A stretch of 54,181 bases of DNA from Penium margaritaceum (lineage: Eukaryota; Streptophyta; Zygnematophyceae; Desmidiales; Peniaceae). The stretch is from NCBI GenBank assembly GCA_023375785.1, contig SZWC01004993.1, positions 101,536-155,716 on the forward strand, given 5' to 3'. This document shows, piece by piece, positions 53,934 to 54,181 of the stretch. The notes under the pieces were generated by a model. The model searched no databases, had not been told where the DNA came from, and saw only the letters and a program-made list of their open reading frames with translations. The position numbers and the translations under genes are program-made. Within the stretch, counting starts at the first letter, position 1. The number at the start of each line of letters is the position of its first letter.

Positions 53934-54181
53934 TCACCATCCATGACAGAAGTCACGAAGTTCGTTCCAATCCTTAGATGTCTCAATGTATACCCTTGTC
54001 ACCCTTGTTGCCATTGATGCTTCATCCCTTGGAAGTTGTTCAGCACGGGTCTCCTCCAGTTGATGAAAATCCGAACTGGTGAAAGATGTTGTCATCTCCT
54101 GAAACTGGAGTGCTTTAGACCATTCCATGCCTTGTTTCTGTTGCTGCTTCTGCTGCTTCTTCTTCTTCTTCTGCTGCTGCT
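53934..54181 (-). CDS. partial ORF, Gln/Lys-rich then mixed C-terminus
   Basis: The frame enters from the right edge of the window and stops at 53934. It begins with a Q/K run encoded by the triplet repeat, then about 64 residues of ordinary composition (MEWSKALQFQEMTTSF, FHQLEETRAEQLPRDEAS, TSKDWNELRDFCHGW at the end). No family is recognised. The start is outside the window or at the ATG at 54128. Whether this is a real C-terminal exon cannot be decided here. Confidence 0.3.
   Translation of the reverse strand, partial: QQQKKKKKQQKQQQKQGMEWSKALQFQEMTTSFTSSDFHQLEETRAEQLPRDEASMATRVTRVYIETSKDWNELRDFCHGW
54133..54181. repeat. CTG/CTT trinucleotide microsatellite at the right edge
   Basis: ctgctt, ctt and ctg triplets to the last base of the window, continuing beyond it. 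Confidence 0.85.

Overview
The window is eukaryotic nuclear DNA from the green lineage. The evidence is a chromovirus-type Ty3 element, Ty1/copia elements, a Mutator-like (MULE) transposase with two short GT-AG introns and a plant-style SWIM/zinc-knuckle tail, an intronless F-box/leucine-rich gene, and many microsatellites. I see no bacterial operons, no CRISPR array and no rRNA or tRNA gene. A large, repeat-rich streptophyte genome such as a charophyte alga fits best, but the sequence alone does not name the species.

Most of the window is nested mobile DNA. (1) 1-4147: GAC/GAG microsatellite, a GATATC-rich degenerate repeat, one GC-rich candidate exon on the minus strand, and G/C homopolymer tracts. 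(2) About 4148-15034: a decayed MULE whose minus-strand transposase (14052 to 6525) is split by a young copia-type element (7982-12684, plus strand, LTRs 9 substitutions apart over 745 bp). (3) 15200-29397: a decayed minus-strand chromovirus with matching 5-bp target duplications (tctac), itself split between its leader and gag by a second copia element (22101-27804, minus strand, duplications gaagg). (4) 29403-33961: gene-poor DNA with a striking cluster of hairpins at 30591-31165, an orphan tRNA-iMet primer site and a CAG-rich tract. (5) 33962-42695: a third, unrelated copia element (minus strand, duplications tacct) with long open frames but altered active sites in protease, integrase and reverse transcriptase. 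(6) 42696-48880: purine tract, F-box/LRR gene with one in-frame stop, GGA repeat and a 0.9-kb AACAAG/AACAGG array. (7) About 48917-52918: a second decayed Ty3 element with a 24-bp tandem expansion at the reverse transcriptase catalytic motif. (8) 53-54.2 kb: sparse, ending in a partial minus-strand Q/K-rich ORF.

The most interesting system is the pair of related copia elements. The element at 22101-27804 carries a nearly complete gag-pol. The one at 7982-12684 shares its LTR segments, polypurine tract, gag start and an unusual primer site complementary to the anticodon arm of initiator tRNA-Met (half-tRNA priming as in Drosophila copia). In place of protease active site, integrase and reverse transcriptase, however, it has a second zinc knuckle and a long charged ORF with three copies of a ~60-residue repeat. 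This looks like a non-autonomous element that borrows enzymes from its partner family and has evolved its own protein.
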